Below, one piece after another: positions 1 through 8,741 of a stretch of 64,000 bases of DNA. The position numbers and the translations under genes were made by a program. The stretch covers positions 53,098 through 117,097 of the forward strand of contig CAZGJN010000007.1 of the NCBI GenBank assembly GCA_964526645.1, read 5' to 3'. Source of the stretch: JADJNW01 sp964526645. Lineage in GTDB: Bacteria; Bacteroidota; Bacteroidia; Chitinophagales; Saprospiraceae. The notes under the pieces are model-generated. The model saw only the letters and a program-made list of their open reading frames with translations. It did not search any database and was not told the origin of the DNA. Position 1 is the stretch's first letter, and every line of letters starts with the position of its first letter.

Positions 1-309
1 CACCCGCCCGCCCCGATCTACTTCTACCCGGTATTGTAATTTTAAATTTTGTAACCGAGTGATGATTTGTACATCAAACTTGGGCTTATCTTCCACGATG
101 TACTGAAAAGGATTGACAACAAAGGCTTTGAGGTTGCGCCAGTCGTCTCTATCTGCCTGGAGCGTCAGCAGGTCTTTATAGAGATCGAGGGTGTCAATTT
201 CGTACAAATCAAGCGTATAAAGATTTTTGGAATCATAGTAGGCATTTTGGGAATGAAGGGCGGTACTCAGGCAAAAGATGGCGGTAAGAGCGAATACGAA
301 ATTTTTCAT
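1..309 (-). CDS. Partial secreted protein of unknown function (N-terminal part)
   Basis: The minus strand is open from an ATG at 307-309 to the left edge, giving the first 103 residues. The product starts with a clear signal peptide (MKNFVFALTAIFCLSTALHS, cleavage near residue 20). The mature part begins with a Tyr/Asp/Leu-rich stretch and a DDW motif, and reads as soluble protein. I do not recognise the family. It follows the GLPGLI gene on the same strand, but a strong terminator lies between them, so it is probably a separate transcript. The plus-strand frame over the same bases has no coding character. The window ends before the gene does. Confidence 0.7.
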   Translation of the reverse strand, partial: MKNFVFALTAIFCLSTALHSQNAYYDSKNLYTLDLYEIDTLDLYKDLLTLQADRDDWRNLKAFVVNPFQYIVEDKPKFDVQIITRLQNLKLQYRVEVDRGGRV

Positions 310-440
310 AGATTGTTTTTTTCACCTTCAGCAATGGACTTTTAGGCTGTGTTTGTCCTGCTACAAAGATGCGCAATTGAAGCGAGAAATGTAGAATGCA
401 AAGGGAAGAAATTGATAAATTCTATCGGAGTCTTTGGCTG

Positions 441-477
441 AAAATAAAAAAGGCGCAAGCAGCGCGAGACTTGCACC
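441..477 (-). terminator. Rho-independent terminator after the GLPGLI gene
   Basis: Read on the minus strand, GGTGCAAG and CTTGCGCC (470-477 and 452-459) form an 8-pair stem with one G-U pair and a 10-base loop. It is followed by a T-rich run (TTTTTTATTTT). It lies about 160 bases past the stop of the GLPGLI gene and closes that transcript before the unknown secreted gene. The rest of the 310-634 gap holds no gene that I can support. Confidence 0.7.
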
Positions 478-634
478 GAGTTTTTTTTACTTGAATAATT
501 AGCAAGTTAAGCACGACTTGTTCCGATGATTGTCAGGATCGAGAAAAGTAGCACTAAACTGCCTTCTATTTTTTAATTAAAATGTTGTAATAGACTGACA
601 ATTAAATATTTAGAATTATTTGTTTGTGCTTTTG

Positions 635-1369
635 CTATTCATTTCGGATGATCATTCTTTGCCCGCCCATTTGTTTCATCTGCTCCTCCACCATTTTTCG
701 GAAATCTTCTTCTGTGATTTCTTTTCCCTTGCTTGGGGCAGTTAGTTCTCCTTTTTTCAAGGGGCGACCCTCTATCTTTAGCGCCGTATATACCACTTCG
801 CCATCGTTGATGTCCACTTTTAAAATCATGCCAGGCAGCGCGCCAAAATTGTCGGGGCCGGCAGCCACCGGAATATCTGGGGTAAACCAAGCCGCGATAT
901 TGCGCGCTTCCCCCCGCAGGGAGTCCGTCATAGTGGCTTTTATACAAGCATAACCACTGACATCAGCGGTTTCGCTCGTTACTTTCCAGGGGGTTTGAGC
1001 CATTTCGCCTTTGATCAGATATTTTTTACCCATAAATTCACGCAATTCTACTTTTTGCCCAATTTGGAAATTTTTATATATTTCACTTTGCGGACGACGG
1101 AAACGAAGCGTTGCGCCACCTCCAGAAATCTCGGTTTCGTCCTCTTCCTCTTCTTCGTAATTTTTATAAAAAGACTCGTTCGAATTGAACACAAGCTGGG
1201 TTTTATTGATCTGAAATTCGGGAATCATAGCCCGCATGTCTTGTCCGTTTACATTAACTGCCCGGCGGTGCATGTTTATTTTTTGTTCATAAAGGATAAC
1301 CCCTTCTTTGAGTTGATCCATACTCATGTAGGTGATTGCCAGTGCAAGGAGCACAAAAACTTGTTTCAT
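635..1369 (-). CDS. GLPGLI family secreted protein
   Basis: The 244-residue product belongs to the GLPGLI family, named after a short motif that appears here as GALPGMILKVD near residue 175. The family is restricted to Bacteroidota; members are exported, and their biochemical role is unknown. An N-terminal hydrophobic stretch (residues 3-17) is a short signal peptide. An acidic run (EEEEEDE) lies near residue 75, and the C-terminal 40 residues are charged and probably helical. A TAGTTTTG box 20 bases upstream of the ATG fits a Bacteroidota promoter. The gene is divergent from the histidine kinase gene and has its own terminator. Confidence 0.85.
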   Translation of the reverse strand: MKQVFVLLALAITYMSMDQLKEGVILYEQKINMHRRAVNVNGQDMRAMIPEFQINKTQLVFNSNESFYKNYEEEEEDETEISGGGATLRFRRPQSEIYKNFQIGQKVELREFMGKKYLIKGEMAQTPWKVTSETADVSGYACIKATMTDSLRGEARNIAAWFTPDIPVAAGPDNFGALPGMILKVDINDGEVVYTALKIEGRPLKKGELTAPSKGKEITEEDFRKMVEEQMKQMGGQRMIIRNE

Positions 1370-1388
1370 ATTGTTTGATTTTTTTTAG

Positions 1389-1396
1389 CAAAACTA
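1389..1396 (-). promoter_or_regulatory. Probable -7 box for the GLPGLI gene
   Basis: On the minus strand the bases read TAGTTTTG, a full match to the Bacteroidota -7 consensus TAnnTTTG, 20 bases upstream of the ATG at 1369. No clear TTG is seen at the -33 position. Confidence 0.45.
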
Positions 1397-1483
1397 TTGG
1401 GCATTTTGCATAAATGGCGTTAATCATCATTGAATTAAGGTTAATTAAGGTTAAAAGATAAAACATATTGATACAGAAGGATG

Positions 1484-1491
1484 TAAATTTG
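1484..1491 (+). promoter_or_regulatory. Possible -7 box for the two-component operon
   Basis: TAAATTTG matches TAnnTTTG. It would give a leader of about 135 bases before the kinase ATG at 1631. A TTG lies only 13 bases upstream, which is too close for a standard -33 element, so the site is tentative. Confidence 0.3.
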
Positions 1492-1630
1492 TGACTGGTT
1501 TCGTTATAGCGGTAAAGCAAAATATAAGCGAATGTGCTGAGTTGCCAATATGCTGTGACTGTGATACGATTATAAAAAGGTGTCAAGCAGGGTTTTAAAA
1601 TCCTTAAAAAGATGCGAGCACAGGGCATTT

Positions 1631-3229
1631 ATGAAGCAATTGAATAAACATACGATCTCACTCCTACTTATCATTAGCAGTATTGCCCTGCTGGTAGTAT
1701 TTCAGTTTTTTTGGCTACAGAAAGTTTATCAAGAGCAGCGTACCTGGCTACAAAAGGAGGTCAATAATCTTTTTCGGGATGCTATTGCAAACCTCCAGGA
1801 TTCGATTATCCAAAGTAAGTTTATTTATAGCAAGGATAGTTGCGAGAATTTGGCGTTTCGATTTGACTCAGCGATGCCTCAACGAGATGTGGATTTGCAA
1901 GGGACAGAAGCGTCTATGGTTTTATTGCAAAACGACACATCCTTCATGCGCATGCCGATGACCACTGGCGATTCCCTACCAAAAACGGATGGTAAAATCA
2001 ACTTGACGATAAGTGCTAAAAGTAATGACGGTGGCACTATTCGGATGAGAAGTAGCTTGGAGCATTTTCCCAATCGGGCAAGGGCGTTTTTGTCAGCCAT
2101 AAAAGCCGATAGTATTCGCACGATTTATGTGAGTAAGGCGCTGCGCCAGGTCATCCTGAATGTGGGGCATCCGAATGGCAATCAAGATTTTGTACTCAAA
2201 CTGGGCGAAGATTCCCTGTCTGTCAGTTCGGTTCAGCAGGCTTTTGCCAAAAGCTTAAAAACAGCCGCATTGCCTGTTGCTTTCCAACTTGAAAAGTGGC
2301 AAATACCGCATCAAGGGGATACCTTTAGTGCAAAAGAATTGGTAGTGGGGCCGGTGCCTGCGGGCTTTCCACCGCGGGAAGTATTTGCCGCTACGCTCAG
2401 CCATTATGAAAATTACTTATTCAGGAAGATGATCCCCCAAGTGTTGTTTTCTATTTTTTTGGTGGGGATTACAGCAATAGCATTCTGGCTGGTGCACCGC
2501 AGTTTGCGTCAACAACAGCGGCTGACGCAACTGAAAAATGATTTTATCAGCAATGTCACGCATGAGTTGAAAACGCCCATCGCCACGGTGAGTGTTGCCA
2601 TCGAAGCTCTCAGCAGCTTTAATGCCCTTGAGAATCCTCAGCTAACAAAAGAATACTTGGATATTTCTAAAAATGAATTGGATCGGCTGGGTATCTTGGT
2701 GGATAAGGTGCTGAAAATGTCTATTTTTGAACAACAAGAGCCCGAACTTCGGCTGGAGGTTTTTGATCTGAAAGGAATGATTCATCAGATTTTGGCATCC
2801 ATGAAGCTTCAATTTGAAAAATATGGAGCGCAGGTTCATTTTGATACCCGAGGTGAAGATTTTACAATTCAGGCCGATCAAACGCATTTGACCAGTGTGC
2901 TTTACAATCTGATAGATAATGCGTTGAAATACAGTAGGGAAAATCCGGAGATCAATATTTGGCTGGAGCAACAAAATGACCAACTACACTTGGCTGTGGC
3001 AGATAAGGGCATCGGCATTTCGCCGGAATACAAGGATCGAATTTTTGACAAGTTCTTCAGAGTGCCTACCGGCGATATTCATAATGTGAAAGGACATGGA
3101 TTGGGTTTGAATTATGTGGCAAGCGTTGTGCGCAAACACGGCGGCAGGATAGAAGTCGCCAGTGAGCCATCTGCGGGAAGCTGTTTTACGGTATATTTGC
3201 CAAAGCAAATGCTTCTGCTCACAAATTAA
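1631..3229 (+). CDS. Membrane sensor histidine kinase
   Basis: This is the sensor of a two-component system. In the 532-residue product a first membrane helix (about residues 9-28) is followed by an extracytoplasmic sensing domain of about 235 residues. A second helix (about 267-290) leads into a HisKA domain with the phospho-acceptor His311 in HELKTP, then an HATPase domain with N box (NLIDNALKY), G1 (DKGIGIS) and G2 (GHGLGL). The sensor domain is not one I recognise, so the signal is unknown. I chose the ATG at 1631; the frame stays open 51 bases upstream, but this ATG places the charged MKQLNK just before the first helix. The response regulator starts 13 bases after the stop. Confidence 0.92.
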   Translation: MKQLNKHTISLLLIISSIALLVVFQFFWLQKVYQEQRTWLQKEVNNLFRDAIANLQDSIIQSKFIYSKDSCENLAFRFDSAMPQRDVDLQGTEASMVLLQNDTSFMRMPMTTGDSLPKTDGKINLTISAKSNDGGTIRMRSSLEHFPNRARAFLSAIKADSIRTIYVSKALRQVILNVGHPNGNQDFVLKLGEDSLSVSSVQQAFAKSLKTAALPVAFQLEKWQIPHQGDTFSAKELVVGPVPAGFPPREVFAATLSHYENYLFRKMIPQVLFSIFLVGITAIAFWLVHRSLRQQQRLTQLKNDFISNVTHELKTPIATVSVAIEALSSFNALENPQLTKEYLDISKNELDRLGILVDKVLKMSIFEQQEPELRLEVFDLKGMIHQILASMKLQFEKYGAQVHFDTRGEDFTIQADQTHLTSVLYNLIDNALKYSRENPEINIWLEQQNDQLHLAVADKGIGISPEYKDRIFDKFFRVPTGDIHNVKGHGLGLNYVASVVRKHGGRIEVASEPSAGSCFTVYLPKQMLLLTN

Positions 3230-3242
3230 AATGAAGCCTTGA

Positions 3243-3935
3243 ATGATAAAAGTTTTGTACCTCGAAGACGAACCCTTTCTTGGCAGAATTGTAAAAGAAA
3301 GCCTGGAGAGCCGCAATTTTGAAGTGAAGATGGTCGCGGATGGGCAAAGGGTTTTGTCTGTATTCGAGCAATTTCTACCGGATGTTTGTGTGCTTGACAT
3401 TATGCTGCCCCAAAAGGATGGTTATGCCGTGGCTACCGAAATCCGGCGCATCAATGCTGGCATTCCCATTATTTTTTTGACGGCAAAAACACAAACCGAA
3501 GACGTACTCAAAGGCTTTCAAGTGGGTGGAAATGATTATATTCGCAAGCCTTTTAGCATGGAAGAACTCATTGTGAGAATACGGAACCTCCTTCACCTTT
3601 CGGGCAATGGCAATACCTCCACACAAATGGCTCAGAAAGAAGCGATTCAAATTGGACAGTATGAGTTTTCTCCGCTCCGGTACGAACTAAAAATAGCTGC
3701 GCTCGTCCGCAAGCTTTCTCACCGCGAAGCCGAACTGCTCACCATCCTTGCCGAAAACCGCAATCTGGTGATCAATCGGAGGGATATTTTGAATCAGATT
3801 TGGGGGGATGACTCTATTTTCAACTCTCGCAACCTGGACGTTTACATTACCAAGCTTCGAGAATATCTGCGCGCTGACCCATCTATTGAAATCCTTACTA
3901 TCAAAGGGGTTGGTTATCGTTTCGTCGTTGAATGA
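3243..3935 (+). CDS. OmpR-family response regulator
   Basis: The 230-residue product has an N-terminal receiver domain (residues 1-118) with an acidic pocket near residues 8-9, phospho-acceptor Asp52 in LDIMLP and the conserved lysine in RKPF. A C-terminal winged-helix DNA-binding domain (about 132-229) ends with the typical ILTIKGVGYRF. It is the output partner of the kinase encoded immediately upstream and probably acts as a phosphorylation-dependent transcription factor. Its targets cannot be read from the window. The adjacent phosphatase gene is one candidate, by proximity only. Confidence 0.93.
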   Translation: MIKVLYLEDEPFLGRIVKESLESRNFEVKMVADGQRVLSVFEQFLPDVCVLDIMLPQKDGYAVATEIRRINAGIPIIFLTAKTQTEDVLKGFQVGGNDYIRKPFSMEELIVRIRNLLHLSGNGNTSTQMAQKEAIQIGQYEFSPLRYELKIAALVRKLSHREAELLTILAENRNLVINRRDILNQIWGDDSIFNSRNLDVYITKLREYLRADPSIEILTIKGVGYRFVVE

Positions 3936-4061
3936 GCGGCGGGGTGATGCAATCTCGCTTTTGAAGAGGCAAAACGCACTTTCACTGATTTTGTCCTTGC
4001 CTTTTATTCGATTTAACTTTCTCTTTACAACAGCTTTCTTATTTTGGCAAAAAATACCTTT

Positions 4062-5108
4062 ATGTTTCGCCTTATCTGCATTTGCCTAATTTGTTTCCTT
4101 TTTGCCTGCAAAACAAAAGCGCCTGTGGGTACTTTTGAGCGCCAAGCTTTGCCCAGTGGTAGTGCTTTGCAAACAATTGCTTTCGGCTCCTGTAATCGCC
4201 AGAACCTGCCGCAAGATTATTGGCAGGATATCGTGAAAATACAACCCAACCTCTGGATTTGGCTGGGGGATAATATCTATGCCGATACAGAAGATATGCA
4301 AAAAATGCAACAAATGTATCAGCAACAAAAACAGAATGAATGGTATCAGCAATTGCTGGCTGCCTGTCCGGTTATTGGTATCTGGGATGATCATGATTAC
4401 GGTGTGAATGACGGAGACAAAAATTATCCTAAAAAAGTAGAAAGCAAGGCGCTCCTGCTTGACTTCCTCGATGTGCCCGCCGATGCAGCCGTGAGAAAAC
4501 GCGAAGGGGCCTATCAGTCTTATACTTTTGGCGAAAAAGGCAAAAAAATAAAGGTAATCTTATTGGATGCGCGCTACTTCCGCGATGAACTCCAGAAAGG
4601 AGAAGGTGATAATACCCAGCGTTATCTTCCTAACCCAAACGGAGATATACTCGGCGAAGCGCAATGGAAGTGGTTGGAAGCAGAATTGACCAAAAGCGAC
4701 GCGCAAATTCACCTGATTGCCTCGGGCATACAAGTTATTTCTGAAGAACATCCTTATGAGAAATGGTCAAATTTTCCGGCAGCTCGGCAGCGCCTGCTTG
4801 ATTTAATCGCCAAAACCCAGCCCTCAAAGGCTATTCTCCTGAGTGGGGATCGCCACACGGCGGAAATTTCCAAAATAGAATTGCCTGGACTGAGTTATCC
4901 GCTATATGATGTCACTGCCAGCGGACTTACGCATGCCTACACCGGCGCGAATGCCAATAATGAACCCAACAAGTTTAGAATTGGTCAAAAAGTGAATGAT
5001 AAAAATTTTGGTGTACTAAAAATTGATTGGTCAGACAAAACGCCGCAGGTCATTGCTGAAATCAGAGGTTTTGGGGATCGGCTTTATTTTTCACACCCAT
5101 TGAAGTGA
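4062..5108 (+). CDS. PhoD-like metallophosphatase lipoprotein
   Basis: The 348-residue product matches the alkaline phosphatase D (PhoD-like) group of metallophosphoesterases. Motifs appear in the expected order: FGSCN (about 44), WLGDNIYAD, a WDDHDYG metal-binding motif, LLDARYFRD and LSGDRHTAE near residue 265. PhoD enzymes hydrolyse phosphomono- or phosphodiesters, often with Ca and Fe cofactors. The N-terminus is a lipoprotein signal with Cys16 in LFAC, so the protein is probably lipid-anchored in the envelope. I start at the ATG at 4062; an in-frame TTG 18 bases earlier would give an unusual N-terminus. The last 18 bases overlap the convergent membrane gene. Confidence 0.85.
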   Translation: MFRLICICLICFLFACKTKAPVGTFERQALPSGSALQTIAFGSCNRQNLPQDYWQDIVKIQPNLWIWLGDNIYADTEDMQKMQQMYQQQKQNEWYQQLLAACPVIGIWDDHDYGVNDGDKNYPKKVESKALLLDFLDVPADAAVRKREGAYQSYTFGEKGKKIKVILLDARYFRDELQKGEGDNTQRYLPNPNGDILGEAQWKWLEAELTKSDAQIHLIASGIQVISEEHPYEKWSNFPAARQRLLDLIAKTQPSKAILLSGDRHTAEISKIELPGLSYPLYDVTASGLTHAYTGANANNEPNKFRIGQKVNDKNFGVLKIDWSDKTPQVIAEIRGFGDRLYFSHPLK

Positions 5109-5552
5109 CGTTTTTTGCTCAACTACCAAGCCAATATCACTTCCATACAAGCAGACATTTGGGCAAACTTTCCACTTGTTCTGGCTGCTGTATTTGTAAA
5201 AAAGCGGCTTCCGATGGTTGTAAAATGATAAAAATAAGTACTCATAATACATTGTGATAAAAATAAATAATAGAATAATTAACCCTTTGTGAAATTTCCA
5301 AGCTTGGGAATCAAGCCAGCGCCTAAAAACCAGCTGTAGCAACCAAAAAACAATAATCGCCGTGAAGGAAATAACAATGCCATAACCCGCCAGCAGCGCC
5401 AGCTTACCAGAATGCCCAAAGCTATAAGTGCCAAAAGGCTGGAACATCGCCAGGATCAGAAATACAGAAAACCCCAATAGCATAGCCCCTATGTAAAAAT
5501 GCTTCAAAGGCGTTTTCGGGATAGGCTTGTTAAAAACATTTCGATTCATCAT
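5091..5552 (-). pseudogene. Truncated membrane protein resembling the N-terminal half of LytTR regulators
   Basis: The 153-residue frame holds three hydrophobic segments (about residues 18-38, 49-74 and 88-108). Text such as FQPFGTYSF and LLAGYGIVI resembles the membrane part of Bacteroidota LytTR-type regulators, which normally have four helices and then a DNA-binding LytTR domain. Here no LytTR domain follows; after the third helix come about 45 residues of low-complexity sequence that run into the end of the phosphatase gene. I read it as a decayed or truncated gene, though a short intact membrane protein is possible. The start is the first of two adjacent ATGs (5550-5552 and 5547-5549). 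Confidence 0.5.
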
Positions 5553-5813
5553 CGCGCAACCCTTTTCGGGCACCAAAATACAAATTGAATGCGAATGTAG
5601 GAATTTTGTAAAATTTGACCCGATCGTTGGGAAATCTATATGACTATGCGAACTTTGTGTTTCTATTTTTTTTGGTTCAAAGATGGGGCTTCATTTGCCG
5701 AAAGGGCTTCAAAACATAAAAAATTCACTGAAATTTCAGGGATTTTGTGCTTTCGGAGCTAATTTCAGCAACATGATTTTTATTTTTTAACGAATTCTAA
5801 TCATCATAATTTA

Positions 5814-7061
5814 ATGACAATGAATCGCTACAAACTGCTCTTTTTTATCCTGTTTGCTTTTGCTGCGGAGACCTTGTTGGCCCAAAAAAATAAGGCAGAT
5901 GCTTTACAAGACCTGCGGGTGGACGTGGTGTATCTGGCCAGTGATATGCTGGAAGGGCGTGAAACCGGTACGGAAGGTGAAAAACTGGCAGCGCAATACA
6001 TCGCTGCTCGTTTTGCTAAAATGGGGCTCAAACCGGCAGGTATCAATAACACCTGGTACCAAAGTTTTGATTTTAAACATAATACGAATCCGCACGCCAT
6101 TAATGGCGGCGAAGATCGCACAGGCAAAAATGTGCTTGGCTATCTGGATAATGGTGCAAAAACAACCGTGGTGATCGGCGCACACTATGATCACCTGGGG
6201 CATGGGGGCTTCAGTTCGCTTGCTGCTAATGATCATTCTGTTCACAATGGCGCAGATGATAATGCCAGTGGAATCGCAGCTTTGCTTCACATCGCCGAAT
6301 ACTTGAAAATGTCTGGCAGCGCAAAAAATAACAATTATTTATTTATGGGCTTTTCTGGGGAAGAACTGGGCTTGGTGGGATCGAAGTTTTTTGTCGAACA
6401 TGCTACCATTGATTTGGCAACAGTGAATTACATGATAAATATGGATATGGTAGGGCGTTTGAATGCCGATAAAGTACTCTCCATCAATGGAGTAGGTACT
6501 TCTCCACTTTGGAAGGAGACCTTAGAAAAAATCAAAATCGGCGGTATTCAAATCGTCACAACAGAATCCGGCGTGGGACCTTCTGATCATACCTCCTTTT
6601 ATTTTGCTGATAAGCCAGTATTGCACTTTTTTACGGGGCAACACACGGACTACCACAAGCCAGGTGATGATTCTGAAAAAGTCAATTATGAGGGGCTGCT
6701 CGATGTGAGCAATTTTATCATAGCTTTGATTGAAGGCTTGGATACCAAAGGCAAGCTCCCATTTACTAAAACGAAAGATGAAAATCAGAACCGACGAGCG
6801 GCAGAATTCAAAGTAACACTTGGTGTGATGCCCGATTATGTGCACAATGGCGAAGGTATGCGGATTGACGGTGTGATTGATGGTCGGCCAGGAGCGAAAG
6901 CAGGCTTGCAAAAGGGCGATATTATCTTGCAAATAGGCGAATACCCCGTAAAAGATATTTATGGTTATATGGAGGGCTTGAGTAAATTCAAAGCTGGAGA
7001 TAAGACGAAAGTGAAACTAAAACGCGCCGCACAACTCATGGAAGTGGAGGTCGAGTTTTAA
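5814..7061 (+). CDS. Secreted M28-family metallopeptidase with C-terminal PDZ domain
   Basis: The 415-residue product starts with a signal peptide (cleavage near residue 22, LLAQ). It carries an M28 aminopeptidase domain with the two-zinc ligands in order: His124 in GAHYDH, Asp148/149 in GADDNASG, Glu183/184 in SGEELG, Asp in NMDMVG and a final His in HTDYHKPGDD. A PDZ domain fills about residues 325-415, with RPGAKAGLQKGDIIL near its start. M28 enzymes remove N-terminal residues from peptides; the PDZ probably positions substrates or partners. It acts outside the inner membrane. No operon partner is evident. The start could be either ATG at 5814 or 5820. Confidence 0.92.
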   Translation: MTMNRYKLLFFILFAFAAETLLAQKNKADALQDLRVDVVYLASDMLEGRETGTEGEKLAAQYIAARFAKMGLKPAGINNTWYQSFDFKHNTNPHAINGGEDRTGKNVLGYLDNGAKTTVVIGAHYDHLGHGGFSSLAANDHSVHNGADDNASGIAALLHIAEYLKMSGSAKNNNYLFMGFSGEELGLVGSKFFVEHATIDLATVNYMINMDMVGRLNADKVLSINGVGTSPLWKETLEKIKIGGIQIVTTESGVGPSDHTSFYFADKPVLHFFTGQHTDYHKPGDDSEKVNYEGLLDVSNFIIALIEGLDTKGKLPFTKTKDENQNRRAAEFKVTLGVMPDYVHNGEGMRIDGVIDGRPGAKAGLQKGDIILQIGEYPVKDIYGYMEGLSKFKAGDKTKVKLKRAAQLMEVEVEF

Positions 7062-7241
7062 AGTCTTTGGGGGGCTGCATTGGCGTGCTGAAAAAAAATC
7101 CTTTTTGAGCGGGCAGGGAATTGCTACCAACAGTGGGGACTCTCTTTGTGTCGTTGGGGTGAATTTCTTTGCAAAAAAAATGTCCTATCCCTTTTAGGAT
7201 ATAAAATTTTCTATATCTTGACTTCCTAAAATAGTACCCTA

Positions 7242-8330
7242 ATGAAATTGGGAGTTCCAAAAGAAATTCACGATAATCGTGTTGCCCTCGTGCCGGCCAC
7301 TTTACCAAAATTAAAAGACCTGGGCTTGGAAATTTTAATCGAACGAGATGCGGGTGCCGGCGCTATGTACGATAATGCAGCCTTTGAAGCCCACGCAACA
7401 ATCGTTGATCGAAAAACATTGCTCGCTCAGGCTGATATACTACTCAGTATCCATCCCTTGCCGGAAGAAGAGTTGAAGTCCTTAAAGCCAGAAACGGTTG
7501 TAATTGCCCTTTTTCAGCCTTATGTGGATGCCAGCATCACCGAAAAATTAAGAAGCTGGAAGCTCAGGGGCTTGAGCTTTGATATGATTCCGCGCACTAC
7601 ACTCGCCCAATCAATGGATGTATTGTCCTCTATGGCTGCTGTTGCGGGTTACAAAGCAGTGTTGGAAGCTGCGCGCCTGTTGCCGCGTTATTTTCCAATG
7701 ATGATTACGGCGGCTGGAAGCATTCCACCTTCCAAGGTACTCGTACTTGGCGCAGGGGTTGCTGGTTTGCAAGCCATTGCTACGGCGCGCAGATTGGGTG
7801 CAATGGTAGAAGCCTTTGATACGCGCCAGGCTGCCAAAGAAGAAGTGGAAAGTTTGGGTGCGAAATTTGTAGAAGTAACTGGTGCCAAGGATGATAAAGG
7901 AGCGGGTGGTTACGCGGTGGAGCAATCAGAAGAATTCCTGCAACGCCAGCGCGCAGAAGTGCAGGCCCGCGCCGCCAAGGCAGATGTGATTATTACCACT
8001 GCGCAAGTACGCGGTCGAAAAGCGCCTATTTTACTCCCAAAAGAAACCGTAGAAAAGATGAAGCACGGCTCTGTTATAGTGGACCTGGCTGCCTCTACAG
8101 GTGGTAACTGCGAATTGACAAAAGATAACGAGGTTATTATTCATAATGGGGTTATTATAGTGGGTAATTCTAATTTGGCTGCACTAATGCCACAGGATGC
8201 CAGTGTTTTATTCAGTAATAATGCTTTGAATTTTATAAAAATATTTATTAAAAAAGGCGAATTGGATTTGGATATGAATAACGAAATCATCCGAGGGGCT
8301 TATTTTACTGCTGAACCTGTGGTGGCTTAA
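7242..8330 (+). CDS. pntAA: NAD(P) transhydrogenase alpha subunit, soluble NAD(H)-binding part
   Basis: The 362-residue product is the dI component of proton-translocating transhydrogenase. It begins with MKLGVPKEIHDNRVALVP as in alanine dehydrogenase/PntA proteins and has the nucleotide-binding loop VLVLGAGVAGLQAIATARRLGA (key glycines near residues 169-174) and the mobile-loop region. The complex transfers hydride from NADH to NADP+ using the proton gradient and feeds NADPH supply. The alpha chain is split here, so this gene ends before the membrane helices, which the next gene encodes. Spacing to pntAB is 37 bases, consistent with an operon. Confidence 0.95.
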   Translation: MKLGVPKEIHDNRVALVPATLPKLKDLGLEILIERDAGAGAMYDNAAFEAHATIVDRKTLLAQADILLSIHPLPEEELKSLKPETVVIALFQPYVDASITEKLRSWKLRGLSFDMIPRTTLAQSMDVLSSMAAVAGYKAVLEAARLLPRYFPMMITAAGSIPPSKVLVLGAGVAGLQAIATARRLGAMVEAFDTRQAAKEEVESLGAKFVEVTGAKDDKGAGGYAVEQSEEFLQRQRAEVQARAAKADVIITTAQVRGRKAPILLPKETVEKMKHGSVIVDLAASTGGNCELTKDNEVIIHNGVIIVGNSNLAALMPQDASVLFSNNALNFIKIFIKKGELDLDMNNEIIRGAYFTAEPVVA

Positions 8331-8367
8331 TAAATTGAGATTTAAAAAATGTAAACCTTACTTTACT

Positions 8368-8676
8368 ATGGCTTTTGTTCAATTTTTTAATGAAAATATC
8401 ATCCTTCTTTATCTGTTGATTTTTACCGTTATACTTGGTTTTGAAGTTATTTCTAAAGTACCGACTATTTTACACACGCCATTGATGTCGGGAGCCAATG
8501 CAGTGAGCGGTGTTGTAATCATAGGCGCGATTATTTTGTTGCGCATCACTCGCCCGGATGACTATGTTTCCTTATCCTTGGGATTTCTGGGAGTGATATT
8601 AGGTATGATTAATGCGGCGGGAGGATTTGCAGTGACTAACAGGATGCTTGAAATGTTCAAAAAGAAGAAAAATTGA
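8368..8676 (+). CDS. pntAB: NAD(P) transhydrogenase alpha subunit, membrane part
   Basis: This 102-residue protein holds the C-terminal membrane region of the alpha subunit, with three helices: about residues 10-28, 44-60 and 69-90. Conserved text such as VISKVPTILHTPLMSGANAVSG marks the proton-channel part (dII). It assembles with PntAA and PntB in the inner membrane. The ATG at 8368 gives the usual short N-terminus (MAFVQFF); the frame is open from 8335 but only with a TTG. It sits between pntAA and pntB on one strand. Confidence 0.95.
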   Translation: MAFVQFFNENIILLYLLIFTVILGFEVISKVPTILHTPLMSGANAVSGVVIIGAIILLRITRPDDYVSLSLGFLGVILGMINAAGGFAVTNRMLEMFKKKKN

Positions 8677-8741
8677 CCTTTGCGCAAGCTGCTGTATATC
8701 GAATTTGAAATCAATTTTTAAATCGCAAATTATACATCGAA

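Noticed and set aside
7180..7215. Small inverted repeat before pntAA as a possible operator
   Set aside because: The pairing is only four or five bases (TCCT/AGGA) and would occur often by chance in AT-rich DNA.
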